DNA of 34,115 bases from Flavobacteriaceae bacterium UBA1682 (GTDB lineage: Bacteria; Bacteroidota; Bacteroidia; Flavobacteriales; Flavobacteriaceae), in contig DCKE01000020.1 in assembly GCA_002320285.1 (NCBI GenBank), positions 1 through 34,115 of the forward strand, given 5' to 3'. A program made the position numbers and the translations under genes. Shown in pieces: positions 8,349 through 17,188 of this stretch. Each line of letters starts with the position of its first letter. Position 1 is the first letter of the stretch. Below the pieces are notes generated by a model, which saw nothing but the letters and a program-made list of their open reading frames with translations, was not told the DNA's origin and ran no database searches.

Positions 8349-8387
8349 TTAGATTAATCTAATTTTGTACTTTTGTTAGACTAAATA
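8349..8387. promoter_or_regulatory. feoAB promoter with two DtxR-like operator candidates
   Basis: A -7 element TACTTTTG (8368-8375) lies between two palindromes. Upstream is a perfect 14-bp one, TTAGATTAATCTAA (8349-8362). Directly after the -7 box is TTAGACTAAATA (8376-8387), whose core TTAGACTAA is a palindrome about one base. TTAG..CTAA half-sites are characteristic of iron-responsive DtxR/IdeR-family repressors. The same 12 bases occur at the start region of the PepSY operon (23754-23768). Regulation by iron is inferred. Confidence 0.6.
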
Positions 8388-8404
8388 GTCGACACGGTAT
8401 CATA

Positions 8405-8650
8405 ATGAATCTATCAGAACTTAAAAAAGGAGAAAAAGCCTGTATACTTGGAATTTCTAAAGAATGTACGTCAGAAGTGCATCAGCGATTTTTAGATTTG
8501 GGATTTGTTAAAGGTGTGGAAATAGAAATTCAAAACATAAGTCCTCTACGGGATCCTATTGCATATAATATTCACAATACTTTAATTTCATTGCGAATAG
8601 AAGATGCAAAAATGATTTCGATTGAAAAATTAGAACAGAGACCATCATGA
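8405..8650 (+). CDS. feoA: FeoA ferrous iron transport accessory protein
   Basis: An 81-residue protein with the SH3-like FeoA fold. The N-terminus MNLSELKKGEKACILGI, the central ...VHQRFLDLGFVKGVEIEI and the ending DPIAYNIHNTLISLRIEDAKMISI are typical. FeoA binds and supports the membrane transporter FeoB. Its last four bases (ATGA) overlap the feoB start, so the two are translationally coupled. A promoter and candidate iron operator lie immediately upstream. Confidence 0.95.
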   Translation: MNLSELKKGEKACILGISKECTSEVHQRFLDLGFVKGVEIEIQNISPLRDPIAYNIHNTLISLRIEDAKMISIEKLEQRPS

Positions 8651-10824
8651 TAAAAAGCGCTTGTGATAGTTGCGATTTAAATACGACTTCCGATCTTCTT
8701 AAATTAGGAGATTCATCGGGGAAGCACGATTATACTATAGCCTTAGCTGGAAATCCCAATACGGGAAAGAGCACTATTTTTAATGCATTGACCGGCTTAA
8801 AACAGCATACTGGAAACTGGCCAGGAAAAACAGTCACCAGAGCAGAGGGAAGTTTTTCTTATCGCGACCATCAATATAGATTAATTGATTTACCAGGTAC
8901 TTATTCGCTTTTATCTACTTCTGAGGATGAAGAAGTCGCACGCGATTTTATACTTTTTGGGAGACCGGATGTGACGGTAGTTGTGGTAGATGCGGGAAGA
9001 CTCAATCGGCATTTGAGTTTAGTATTGCAGATACAGCAAATAACAACTAAGGTAATTGTTTGCCTGAATCTGATGGACGAGGCAACTCGCCATGGAGTAG
9101 ATGTGGATGTACGGGCATTGTCACGCGACCTAGGTGTACCGGTGATTCCTACATCGGCTAGGAATAAAGAGGGGATTCAAGATTTACTGTTGGCTATAGA
9201 TCAGGTGGCAACTGGAAAACTGGAACCTAAAAAAAATCCTATATCAGGTATTCCCCTTGAATCAAGAAAAGCAGTCGAAGCCGTTTCGGATAAATTATTA
9301 CAGTTGGATGCAAATTTGCCAAGTGTTTCTTGGTTGGCGATGCGATTGATTCAAAATGATGACAGTATTAAAAAAGCTCTAGTGAGTGGTACTTTCTCGG
9401 AAGTAATTGATACCGATAATATTTTGGAAACATTTGCTTTGGCAAAAAAGTATAACGAACAACTCGGCATGCAATATGCCGATAATTTGGCAGAAGCGCT
9501 TTTTTCGCAGGTTGCCAAAACAGTTAAGACCACCGTAACCACAGTGGATAATCCGCGCTCTTTTAGAATTGATCGGGCTATTGACGATATAGTAACGAGT
9601 CGGATATGGGGTTTTCCGATAATGTTATTGTTATTGGGATTTATACTTTGGTTGACTATCGTTGGATCTAATTATCCTTCAAGTATGTTGTCAAACCTGC
9701 TGTTGGATAAACTCTATCCCTTGTTAAAAGAGGGTGCTGCCTACGCACATTTTCCATGGTGGTTGAGTGGGTTTTTAATTGATGGTGTTTATATGGCTAC
9801 AGCCTGGGTTGTTGCGGTTATGTTGCCACCAATGGCTATATTTTTTCCGTTATTTACCTTATTAGAAGATTTTGGATACCTGCCGAGGGTAGCATTTAAC
9901 TTGGATCGAATTTTTAAAAAAGCAGGTGCGCACGGTAAACAGGCGTTGACGATGAGTATGGGATTTGGATGTAATGCTGCAGGAGTGGTCGCAACGAGAA
10001 TCATCAACAGTCCGCGTGAAAAATTAATAGCGATTATTACGAACAACTTTTCATTGTGTAACGGGCGTTGGCCAACACAAATATTAATAGGTACCATCTT
10101 TATAGGTGCTTTGGCTCCGCCGTATTTATCACATACCATTTCCACTTTAGCGGTAGTAGGTATTGTGGTACTAGGTATCGGTTTTACCTTTTTTACCTCG
10201 TGGTTATTATCGAAAACCATGCTTAAGGGAACGTCATCATTTTTTACCTTGGAATTACCCCCATACCGACCTCCGAAAGTATGGCAAACCATTTATACTT
10301 CTTTAATTGATAGAACGCTGATTGTCCTATGGAGGGCGGTGATTTTTGCAGCTCCTGCAGGTGCTATTATCTGGCTTATTAGCAACATTCATTTAGGAGG
10401 AGGGGAAAGTGTAGCGGTATGGACCATACAAGCTTTAGATCCAATTGCTATGATTATAGGACTTAATGGAGTCATACTTTTGGCTTATGTATTGGCTATT
10501 CCAGCAAATGAGATTGTAATTCCCACCATATTGATGTTAACAGCGATGACTTTGGGGGATCCCAATCTAGGATCAGGTGCAGGTGTGATGTTTGAAGTTT
10601 CAGATGCGGAAATCGGAACTATACTGCACAATGCCGGTTGGACAACACTGACTGGGATCAATCTGATGCTGTTTAGTTTACTGCACAACCCGTGTAGTAC
10701 CACTATTTATACCATTTACAAAGAAACAAAAAGCGCCAAATGGACTTTTGTTGCTTCGGTTCTTCCTATTGTTTATGGAGTGATAGTGTGTTTTATCATT
10801 ACACAAATCTGGAAGTTTCTATAA
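8647..10824 (+). CDS. feoB: FeoB ferrous iron transporter
   Basis: A 725-residue FeoB, importing Fe2+ across the inner membrane with a GTP-binding regulatory domain. The G domain shows G1 GNPNTGKST (35-43), G3 DLPG (81-84), G4 NLMD (141-144) and a G5-like TSARN. The membrane part has the two Gate regions with conserved Cys442 in MGFGCNAAGV and Cys471 in FSLCNGRWPTQ, thought to lie on the iron path, and about 8-10 spans. The N-terminus carries an extra Cys pair (ACDSCD, residues 5-10) seen in some FeoB proteins. It is coupled to feoA by an ATGA overlap. No FeoC is present and no clear terminator was found after it. Confidence 0.97.
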   Translation: MIKSACDSCDLNTTSDLLKLGDSSGKHDYTIALAGNPNTGKSTIFNALTGLKQHTGNWPGKTVTRAEGSFSYRDHQYRLIDLPGTYSLLSTSEDEEVARDFILFGRPDVTVVVVDAGRLNRHLSLVLQIQQITTKVIVCLNLMDEATRHGVDVDVRALSRDLGVPVIPTSARNKEGIQDLLLAIDQVATGKLEPKKNPISGIPLESRKAVEAVSDKLLQLDANLPSVSWLAMRLIQNDDSIKKALVSGTFSEVIDTDNILETFALAKKYNEQLGMQYADNLAEALFSQVAKTVKTTVTTVDNPRSFRIDRAIDDIVTSRIWGFPIMLLLLGFILWLTIVGSNYPSSMLSNLLLDKLYPLLKEGAAYAHFPWWLSGFLIDGVYMATAWVVAVMLPPMAIFFPLFTLLEDFGYLPRVAFNLDRIFKKAGAHGKQALTMSMGFGCNAAGVVATRIINSPREKLIAIITNNFSLCNGRWPTQILIGTIFIGALAPPYLSHTISTLAVVGIVVLGIGFTFFTSWLLSKTMLKGTSSFFTLELPPYRPPKVWQTIYTSLIDRTLIVLWRAVIFAAPAGAIIWLISNIHLGGGESVAVWTIQALDPIAMIIGLNGVILLAYVLAIPANEIVIPTILMLTAMTLGDPNLGSGAGVMFEVSDAEIGTILHNAGWTTLTGINLMLFSLLHNPCSTTIYTIYKETKSAKWTFVASVLPIVYGVIVCFIITQIWKFL

Positions 10825-11066
10825 TATTTTATCACAGCTTTTGATGGCTTGAACGATAAATTGCGAGAATGAAGTGCACTGTTAGGTGTTTTTTTTAACG
10901 GTGCTCTAACTGATCTATTGAATCATTTGGTGCATGAGTATAGAAAAATCTTTGCATTTCTGGTGAGCATAATTGAATTATCGATAGTAGATACAACGCG
11001 ATTTTTAAGATTCTCAAGGTTTTCTACAGAAGCTTGTTTTAGGGCAAAGGAAGGGGGGAACTTTTG

Positions 11067-11074
11067 TATATTTG
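11067..11074 (+). promoter_or_regulatory. -7 promoter element of the CHAP protein gene
   Basis: TATATTTG lies 15 bp before the ATG at 11090. The reading frame opens at 11072, inside this element, so the internal ATG is favoured. Confidence 0.65.
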
Positions 11075-11089
11075 TGTAAAAGTAATAAA

Positions 11090-11713
11090 ATGTCATTAAA
11101 GAAAATACTGTTGTTTGTCGTCGTTGTTATGGCATTAATTATAGGAGGGCTTCAGATCAGGAAAACCTATTTTTACAATCCTGATAAAATAGTAGGACAG
11201 GCAGTTGATAGCTTAAATGGGGTAGTTGTTTATTATAATGGAGGTGTAGGTCATATTGGAAAACGAAATCTGACTGTTGACGATTATAATCTGGGATTAG
11301 AATATCAATGTGTAGAATTTGTAAAAAGATATTACTACGAGCGTTTTCAGCATAAAATGCCGGATAGTTATGGCAATGCAAAAGATTTTTTTGACAACGG
11401 AGTAGCAGATGGACTTGTAAATAAAAAAAGAAATTTACTTCAATTTACCAATCCCAGTAGTTCCAAACCACAAGCAGAAGATTTACTAATTTATAGCCCG
11501 ACGATTTGGAACCGATTTGGGCATGTGGCGATCATTGCGGAAGTCACTACAGATTCCATTCAAATAGTCCAACAAAACCCTGGACCAAACGGTGCTTCTA
11601 GAGAAAAATATGCTTTAAAACAGTTTGATGGAAAATGGCAAATAGATCATTCGAGAATTTATGGCTGGTTGCGTTTAAAACCAATGAATGAGGAAATAGC
11701 TGATACACTTTAA
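11090..11713 (+). CDS. CHAP domain protein, membrane-anchored
   Basis: A 207-residue protein with an N-terminal membrane anchor or uncleaved signal (LLFVVVVMALIIGGLQI, residues 7-23) and a CHAP domain. CHAP enzymes are cysteine amidases or endopeptidases, often cutting peptidoglycan cross-bridges or amide bonds such as in glutathionylspermidine. The catalytic Cys74 is in LEYQCVEFVKRYY, the catalytic His145 in RFGHVAIIAEV, and the third polar residue is probably Asn163 in VQQNPG. The Cys and His motifs are intact. There are no cell-wall-binding repeats. It has its own promoter and a shared terminator with the helicase gene. The substrate is unknown; peptidoglycan is an inference from the family. 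Confidence 0.85.
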   Translation: MSLKKILLFVVVVMALIIGGLQIRKTYFYNPDKIVGQAVDSLNGVVVYYNGGVGHIGKRNLTVDDYNLGLEYQCVEFVKRYYYERFQHKMPDSYGNAKDFFDNGVADGLVNKKRNLLQFTNPSSSKPQAEDLLIYSPTIWNRFGHVAIIAEVTTDSIQIVQQNPGPNGASREKYALKQFDGKWQIDHSRIYGWLRLKPMNEEIADTL

Positions 11714-11782
11714 GGATTATCTATAAAATAATCAACCCAAGTTTAATCGATTTAATAGGATGTCTTTCCAAAATGATATAAA

Positions 11783-11811
11783 AAAAACGTTGGTTAATAC
11801 CAACGTTTTTT
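11783..11811. terminator. Bidirectional terminator containing the helicase stop codon
   Basis: The stem ACGTTGGT (11787-11794) pairs with ACCAACGT (11799-11806), with loop TAAT and A/T tracts on both sides. The stop codon of the minus-strand helicase gene (11794-11796) is at the top of the hairpin, so its final codons are part of the stem. Confidence 0.85.
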
Positions 11812-13116
11812 ATTTTCTTTTGAGCTTGCTGACTTTCTCGATTTCGTACTGCTTTTAGCTGCCGGTTTTTTCTCTACTTTTGCTTCTGTAGGTGCTGAGC
11901 TAGCTCTGCTTCCACTGCGATTTGCAGGTTTTTTCTTAGCATTCGCAGAAGTATGTGCCTCTTCTTTTAGTTCTTCATCAGTATAGGGAAAAGGATGGTT
12001 GTCTACTGTTTTTACGTGAACGTTAGTCAGTTTTAAAATATCTTTCCAATAGGGTTTTTCATCAGCACTGCAAAAAGAAATAGCGATTCCTTCATGTCCA
12101 GCGCGACCAGTACGTCCTATTCGGTGTACATAAGTTTCCGGTACGTTGGGTAAGTCAAAATTGATCACATAAGGTAATTGATCAATATCAATTCCACGTG
12201 CCGCAATATCTGTTGCTACCAATACAGTAGTTTCTTTTGCTTTAAAGCTTTCCAATACTCTTTGTCTAGCCGATTGTGATTTATCACCGTGTATTGCTTC
12301 TGCTTTTACACCATTTTTCTTTAAGGCTTTTACCACATTATCCGCACCGTGCTTCGTTCTGCTAAAAACCAAAACACCCGATAGTTTTTCTTCACTAATT
12401 AAGTGATACAACAGCTTACGTTTGTTTAGTTTGCTAACAAAGTATATTTTTTGTTTAACCGTTTCTGCCGTAGAAGAAACTGGTGAAACCGTAACGTATT
12501 TCGGTGACTTTAAAAGCGTGTCTGCCAATTCTCTGATAGCCATTGGCATGGTAGCAGAGAAAAGTAAAGTTTGTCTGTTGTCAGGCGTTAATTTGACGAT
12601 TTTCTTAACATCGTTGATAAAGCCCATGTCCAACATTTGATCCGCCTCATCTAAAACTAAAAAATGCAGATTATCCAAGTCGATAAATCCTTGTTTGTTC
12701 AAGTCTAAAAGACGACCAGGTGTAGCAATTAGAATGTCAACTCCTTTTTTAAGTTGGTCGACTTGGTTTAATTGAGAAACTCCACCAAAAATAGTCAACT
12801 GAACCAGATTGGTGTATTTGCCATAGGCATCGAAGTTTTCTCCAATTTGAATGGCTAACTCACGAGTAGGGGTTACGATTAAAGCGCGAATTTTCTTTGC
12901 CTTTTTTGTCGAACCCACCATATGGTGTAAGTGGTTTAGAATCGGAATGGCAAATGCAGCCGTCTTTCCTGTTCCGGTTTGTGCACAACCAACCAAGTCT
13001 TCTCCATTTAAAATAATTGGAATAGCTTTTTCTTGTATAGGAGTAGGTGTGCTATATCCTTGATCGATCAAGGCGCGTTGTAAACTTTTATTTAGAGATA
13101 ATTCTTCGAATGTCAT
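11794..13116 (-). CDS. DEAD-box RNA helicase (RhlE-like)
   Basis: A 440-residue ATP-dependent RNA helicase. In order: Q motif (SLQRALIDQGYSTPTPIQ), motif I AQTGTGKT (45-52), Ia PTRELA, Ib TPGRLLD, II DEAD (156-159), III SAT (187-189), IV VLVFSRTK, V ATDIAARGIDI, and VI HRIGRTGR. After about residue 395 comes a basic, Ala/Ser/Lys-rich tail typical of RhlE-type proteins that bind structured RNA. The frame is open up to 13164, but the -7 element at 13162-13169 lies there, and MTFEELSLNKSL at 13116 is the normal N-terminus. Likely roles are ribosome assembly or RNA decay, often under cold conditions. The last codons KKRWY lie in the terminator hairpin. Confidence 0.94.
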   Translation of the reverse strand: MTFEELSLNKSLQRALIDQGYSTPTPIQEKAIPIILNGEDLVGCAQTGTGKTAAFAIPILNHLHHMVGSTKKAKKIRALIVTPTRELAIQIGENFDAYGKYTNLVQLTIFGGVSQLNQVDQLKKGVDILIATPGRLLDLNKQGFIDLDNLHFLVLDEADQMLDMGFINDVKKIVKLTPDNRQTLLFSATMPMAIRELADTLLKSPKYVTVSPVSSTAETVKQKIYFVSKLNKRKLLYHLISEEKLSGVLVFSRTKHGADNVVKALKKNGVKAEAIHGDKSQSARQRVLESFKAKETTVLVATDIAARGIDIDQLPYVINFDLPNVPETYVHRIGRTGRAGHEGIAISFCSADEKPYWKDILKLTNVHVKTVDNHPFPYTDEELKEEAHTSANAKKKPANRSGSRASSAPTEAKVEKKPAAKSSTKSRKSASSKENKKRWY

Positions 13117-13161
13117 AAATATAATTGTAGGCTTTTTTATTAAAAGCATCATTGAATCTTG

Positions 13162-13169
13162 CAAAGATA
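13162..13169 (-). promoter_or_regulatory. -7 promoter element of the helicase gene
   Basis: On the minus strand this reads TATCTTTG. It implies a leader of about 40 nt before the ATG at 13116 and rules out the start at 13164. Confidence 0.65.
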
Positions 13170-13283
13170 GTTTATTTAGATTACAGCTGGGGTATCATCA
13201 GTAGTCTAATCAAGTAAAATAGCTATTTTAGTTGGAAACCGGGAAACGAAATAGGGAATGCGCTGTCGGTTATATCGAGTTTT

Positions 13284-13318
13284 TAAAAAAAAACACCGAA
13301 GAAGTTCGGTGTTTTTTA
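13284..13318. terminator. Terminator of the udk-divIC-mutAB operon
   Basis: The stem AAAACACCGAA (13290-13300) pairs with TTCGGTGTTTT (13305-13315) with a short loop; T-rich tracts lie on both strands. It lies just past the mutB stop codon on the minus strand. Confidence 0.85.
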
Positions 13319-13323
13319 ATCAT

Positions 13324-15447
13324 TTATTCAACATCTCCGATTAATATCTCGAGAATGGTGATCGCGGCTTCACTGATTTTGGTTCCAGGACCAAAAACGG
13401 CAACTGCCCCCGTATCAAAGAGAAATTGGTAATCTTGTGCAGGAATTACTCCTCCAACAATTACCATGATATCATCTCTTCCATAGTTTTTTAATTCTTG
13501 AATGACTTGCGGAACCAAAGTTTTATGTCCTGCAGCAAGCGATGATACACCTAAAATGTGTACATCATTTTCTACAGCTTGTTTAGCAGCTTCAGCCGGG
13601 GTTTGGAAAAGCGGACCTATATCCACATCAAATCCTACATCCGCATAACCTGTAGCTACCACCTTGGCACCGCGGTCATGACCATCCTGACCCATTTTGG
13701 CAATCATGATACGCGGTCGTCGACCTTCAATTTTAGCAAACTTATCGGCCAGTTCTTTAGCTTTGGCAAAACTGGCATCGTTTTTTATTTCTTTACTGTA
13801 CACTCCACTAAAAGATTTTATTTGAGCCTTAAATCTACCAAAAACTTCTTCAAGTGCATCACTAATTTCTCCCAAAGTTGCACGATGTGTAGCGGCCTCT
13901 ACTGCAAGCTCTAGTAAATTGCCTTGCCCGGATTGGGCACTAGCCGTTAATTGTGCTAAACACGTTTTTACTTTGTCGTTATCACGAGTAGCTTTGATAT
14001 GAGCCAAACGCTCTAATTGTTGCTTACGTACCGTTTCGTTGTCTACTTCTAAGATATGAAGTGGATCTTCTTTTTCCAAGCGGTATTTGTTCACACCAAC
14101 TATAGTATCTTGTCCGCTGTCAATACGTGCTTGTTTTCTAGCTGCTGCCTCTTCGATACGCAATTTCGGAATTCCCGCTTCGATCGCTTTGGTCATGCCT
14201 CCTAACTCTTCAACCTCTTCGATCAATGCCCAGGCTTTGTGCGCAATCTCATGGGTCAGGTGTTCTACGTAAAAACTCCCCGCCCAAGGGTCAACAGTTT
14301 TGGTTATTTTGGTTTCCTCTTGTAGAAAGATCTGTGTATTTCTCGCTATACGTGCTGAGAAGTCCGTAGGAAGAGCAATGGCCTCATCAAGGGCATTGGT
14401 GTGTAGCGATTGGGTTCCTCCAAAAGCCGCTGCCGCCGCTTCAATACACGTACGAGCTACATTGTTAAACGGATCTTGTTCGGTTAAACTCCAACCAGAG
14501 GTTTGACAGTGTGTTCGCAAGGCCAATGATTTGTCGCTGCTAGGTTTGAATTGCATCAATAATTTTGACCACAACATTCTACCTGCACGCATTTTTGCAA
14601 TTTCCATAAAATGATTCATCCCAATCGCCCAAAAGAAAGAGAGACGCGGTGCAAATTCATCGATTTTCATTCCTGCGGCCAAGCCCGTGCGAATATAGTC
14701 CAAACCGTCAGCTAAAGTATAGGCTAACTCAATGTCTGCCGTAGCTCCAGCTTCTTGCATATGGTATCCGGAAATGGAAATGGAGTTGAATTTTGGCATG
14801 TTTTTACTCGTATACTCGAATATATCGGCTATAATCTTCATCGAAGGTGTTGGCGGATAGATATACGTATTACGTACCATAAATTCCTTTAATATATCGT
14901 TTTGAATCGTACCGGATAACAATTTTGGATCAACTCCTTGCTCAATAGCCGCTACTATATAAAAAGCCATAATTGGCAATACAGCCCCATTCATGGTCAT
15001 AGAAACCGACATCTCATCGAGCGGAATTTGATCAAAGAGAATTTTCATGTCTTCAACACTATCAATGGCTACTCCGGCTTTACCGACGTCACCTACCACG
15101 CGATCGTGATCAGAATCATAACCACGGTGTGTTGCTAAGTCAAATGCTACGGACAAACCTTTCTGTCCTGCAGCTAAATTTCTTCTATAGAAAGCATTGC
15201 TCTCTTCTGCAGTAGAAAATCCAGCATACTGACGAACGGTCCAAGGTCGGCGTACATACATCGTAGCGTATGGGCCTCTTAAGTTGGGTGCAAAACCAGC
15301 TGCAAAACCGATGTGCTCCAAACTTTCAATGTCTTCTGGCGTATACTTTTCTTTAACTTGTATGCCTTCTGCAGTAGTAAATTCTGAAGATACAGATGCT
15401 CCAGGAGTTAAAACTTCCAGTTTTAAATGTTGTAAATTCTTTCTCAT
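13324..15447 (-). CDS. mutB: Methylmalonyl-CoA mutase, large (catalytic) subunit
   Basis: A 707-residue adenosylcobalamin enzyme subunit that interconverts succinyl-CoA and (R)-methylmalonyl-CoA, linking propionate metabolism to the TCA cycle. The N-terminal TIM-barrel part shows family-typical RGPYATMYVRRPWTVRQYAG, AFDLATHRGYDSDHDRVVGDVGKAGVAID and RTHCQTSGWSLTEQDPFNN. The C-terminal B12-binding domain has MGQDGHDRGAKVVATGYADVG, with His590 as the cobalt ligand, followed by VEAGGVIPAQDY-like sequence (IVGGVIPAQDYQFL). It lies 4 bp downstream of mutA in the same operon, last before a terminator. Length and motifs are complete. No epimerase or MeaB chaperone gene is in the window. Confidence 0.97.
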   Translation of the reverse strand: MRKNLQHLKLEVLTPGASVSSEFTTAEGIQVKEKYTPEDIESLEHIGFAAGFAPNLRGPYATMYVRRPWTVRQYAGFSTAEESNAFYRRNLAAGQKGLSVAFDLATHRGYDSDHDRVVGDVGKAGVAIDSVEDMKILFDQIPLDEMSVSMTMNGAVLPIMAFYIVAAIEQGVDPKLLSGTIQNDILKEFMVRNTYIYPPTPSMKIIADIFEYTSKNMPKFNSISISGYHMQEAGATADIELAYTLADGLDYIRTGLAAGMKIDEFAPRLSFFWAIGMNHFMEIAKMRAGRMLWSKLLMQFKPSSDKSLALRTHCQTSGWSLTEQDPFNNVARTCIEAAAAAFGGTQSLHTNALDEAIALPTDFSARIARNTQIFLQEETKITKTVDPWAGSFYVEHLTHEIAHKAWALIEEVEELGGMTKAIEAGIPKLRIEEAAARKQARIDSGQDTIVGVNKYRLEKEDPLHILEVDNETVRKQQLERLAHIKATRDNDKVKTCLAQLTASAQSGQGNLLELAVEAATHRATLGEISDALEEVFGRFKAQIKSFSGVYSKEIKNDASFAKAKELADKFAKIEGRRPRIMIAKMGQDGHDRGAKVVATGYADVGFDVDIGPLFQTPAEAAKQAVENDVHILGVSSLAAGHKTLVPQVIQELKNYGRDDIMVIVGGVIPAQDYQFLFDTGAVAVFGPGTKISEAAITILEILIGDVE

Positions 15448-15451
15448 AGTT

Positions 15452-16834
15452 CTAGTCCTTATTGAGCGTTGTTTTTTCTGCTTCCAATCGTTGTTGTTCC
15501 ACTTTTTCAGCCAATCGTCTTTCGATAATAGGAACTATAAGTGTTTTACGAGGATTGGATTTTACAAAAGGAAACAGCTCTAAGTCATGAGCCATTTTAT
15601 CTTGTGGATTTGGGTATTTATTGGTGCCCAATAATACTTCTTTTCCACTGTCAAAAAGTTCTTGTTCTTTTTGAGCACTTTCATTTATTTTTCGCTGAAT
15701 GGTACCTTCTATCAATTGCGTGATTAACCCGCCATTTGACTCCATATCCTTAAATAACTCTAACGCTTTTTCCGCCAATTGATGCGTAAGGCTTTCTATA
15801 TAATAAGAGCCTTCAGCCGGATTGTCCACAATATCAAAGTAACTTTCCTGTTTTAAAATCAACAATTGATTTCTTGCGATACGATCGCCAAACTCATTGT
15901 CTTTGTGATAGAGAGCATCATAAGGTAAGTTGGTCACAATATCCGCTCCCCCTAATATAGCGCTCATACATTCGGTTGTTGTGCGCAACATATTGACATT
16001 ATAGTCATAAATAGTCTTATTCCTTTTAGTTGGAGTAGCCAATATTTTAAAACTAAAATCGTCGCTATACTCTTTTCCAACTAATTCCAAAAGCCACCTC
16101 AAAGCTCTTAACTTTGCGATTTCAAAGAAATAGTTTGTTCCAACGGACACTTCCACTAGTAAAGGTTGCTTGGTCGGTTCTACGCGATTCCAATATTCAT
16201 TGGCATGCGCTAAGGTATAAGCAATCTGCTGCACCATATTAGCGCCTGCATTTTGATAGGGACTGCTATCTACGCTTAAAAACTTTATCCTTAAGTCGGC
16301 ATTTTGTAGTCGGTTTAAAATTTTAAAATCATTTTCCAGATTGGTATACCAGTTTCCATCTTGCGTCAAACGCGCTATCGGATCAACCTGAACCCAAATA
16401 TTAGCTTGGCGCTTGACAGCGATTTGATTGATTTTGTTAATATACTCTTCGTCCAAAAAGCGCAAAGCGATAAAGATCTCAACGGTTTCTAAAGGCAGAG
16501 AATCGAGCAGTAATTCTGGAGCGATATTTTTGTCTTCAATCGTGAAACGGATTACTTCCGCTCCACGCTCCAAGGTTTTTAAAGCGCGACTTACCGATTT
16601 CTCCACATCGAACACAAAAATGTCTTGAAGTATATTAAATTTTGATATCGCGGTCGGTATTGGATGTGATATTTGAATGTCGTCACCATGATAAAAAGGA
16701 CGAACTTTTATTCCTTCTAAACTTTCCCAAACTAAAGTGTCGTTATAATCGGCACCTTTAAGTTCGTATTGAATCAGATTTTTCCATTCTTTAGAAGAAA
16801 CTTTATCAAAATCTTCAAATAATTTTTTAGTCAT
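15452..16834 (-). CDS. mutA: Methylmalonyl-CoA mutase, small subunit
   Basis: A 460-residue subunit that pairs with MutB. It contains only the TIM-barrel-type mutase region, for example TNYFFEIAKLRALRWLLELV, TTTECMSAILGGADIVTNLPYD, RIARNQLLILKQESYFDIVDNPAEGSYYIE, which resemble MutB but with a reduced active site. Small subunits of about 620 residues from other bacteria end in a degenerate B12-binding domain; here the protein stops after LLGTNKYPNPQDKMAHDLELFPF and a basic helix, with no DxHxxG segment. The stop is followed 4 bp later by the mutB start, so the frame looks natural rather than truncated. The role is structural or supports substrate binding. Confidence 0.93.
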   Translation of the reverse strand: MTKKLFEDFDKVSSKEWKNLIQYELKGADYNDTLVWESLEGIKVRPFYHGDDIQISHPIPTAISKFNILQDIFVFDVEKSVSRALKTLERGAEVIRFTIEDKNIAPELLLDSLPLETVEIFIALRFLDEEYINKINQIAVKRQANIWVQVDPIARLTQDGNWYTNLENDFKILNRLQNADLRIKFLSVDSSPYQNAGANMVQQIAYTLAHANEYWNRVEPTKQPLLVEVSVGTNYFFEIAKLRALRWLLELVGKEYSDDFSFKILATPTKRNKTIYDYNVNMLRTTTECMSAILGGADIVTNLPYDALYHKDNEFGDRIARNQLLILKQESYFDIVDNPAEGSYYIESLTHQLAEKALELFKDMESNGGLITQLIEGTIQRKINESAQKEQELFDSGKEVLLGTNKYPNPQDKMAHDLELFPFVKSNPRKTLIVPIIERRLAEKVEQQRLEAEKTTLNKD

Positions 16835-16844
16835 AAGGGTTGAT

Positions 16845-17183
16845 TTAGGGCGTATTAACAGGGGTTAAACTGTCAAACTCTATGATGTAAATATCTTCAT
16901 TATCTCGCTTCATATAATATTGCTCCCGAGCATATTTTTCAGTTGCTTCGCCATTTTTTAATCTTTTTACTGCCTTTTGATCACGTAGGATTTCATCCTG
17001 AAAATAAGCTTTGTTATCCTCTAGATCCTTAGTAACCTTATTGAGGATCCGATGCTCTAAAAAGGAATAGTTATCGATAAATAACATCCAGATAATAAAA
17101 AAAAGGCCGACGAGTAAAAACCGATTCCGCAGCAATGCTGGGAATTGGAATTTGCTTTTCTTTTTTTCGATTTCCTCATCCAT
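16845..17183 (-). CDS. FtsB/DivIC-type cell-division protein
   Basis: A 112-residue bitopic membrane protein of the septum formation initiator family (FtsB/DivIC). It has a basic cytoplasmic N-terminus (MDEEIEKKKSKFQFPALLRNR), one transmembrane segment (about residues 22-40, FLLVGLFFIIWMLFIDNYS), a periplasmic coiled coil (HRILNKVTKDLEDNKAYFQDEI..) and a C-terminal EKYAREQYYMKRDNEDIYIIEF motif typical of the family. FtsB forms a complex with FtsL and FtsQ that activates septal cell-wall synthesis. It lies between udk (5 bp upstream) and mutA (10 bp downstream), so it is co-transcribed. Confidence 0.88.
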   Translation of the reverse strand: MDEEIEKKKSKFQFPALLRNRFLLVGLFFIIWMLFIDNYSFLEHRILNKVTKDLEDNKAYFQDEILRDQKAVKRLKNGEATEKYAREQYYMKRDNEDIYIIEFDSLTPVNTP

Positions 17184-17188
17184 AATTT

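Noticed and set aside
9789..10292. Minus-strand open frame of 167 residues inside feoB
   Set aside because: It is entirely antisense to a complete, motif-rich feoB, lacks any recognisable domain, and is best explained as a shadow of codon composition.
10880..10912. Hairpin GCACTGTTA with TAACGGTGC after feoB, considered as a terminator
   Set aside because: The loop holds the T-run and no T-tract follows the stem, so it does not look like an intrinsic terminator on either strand.
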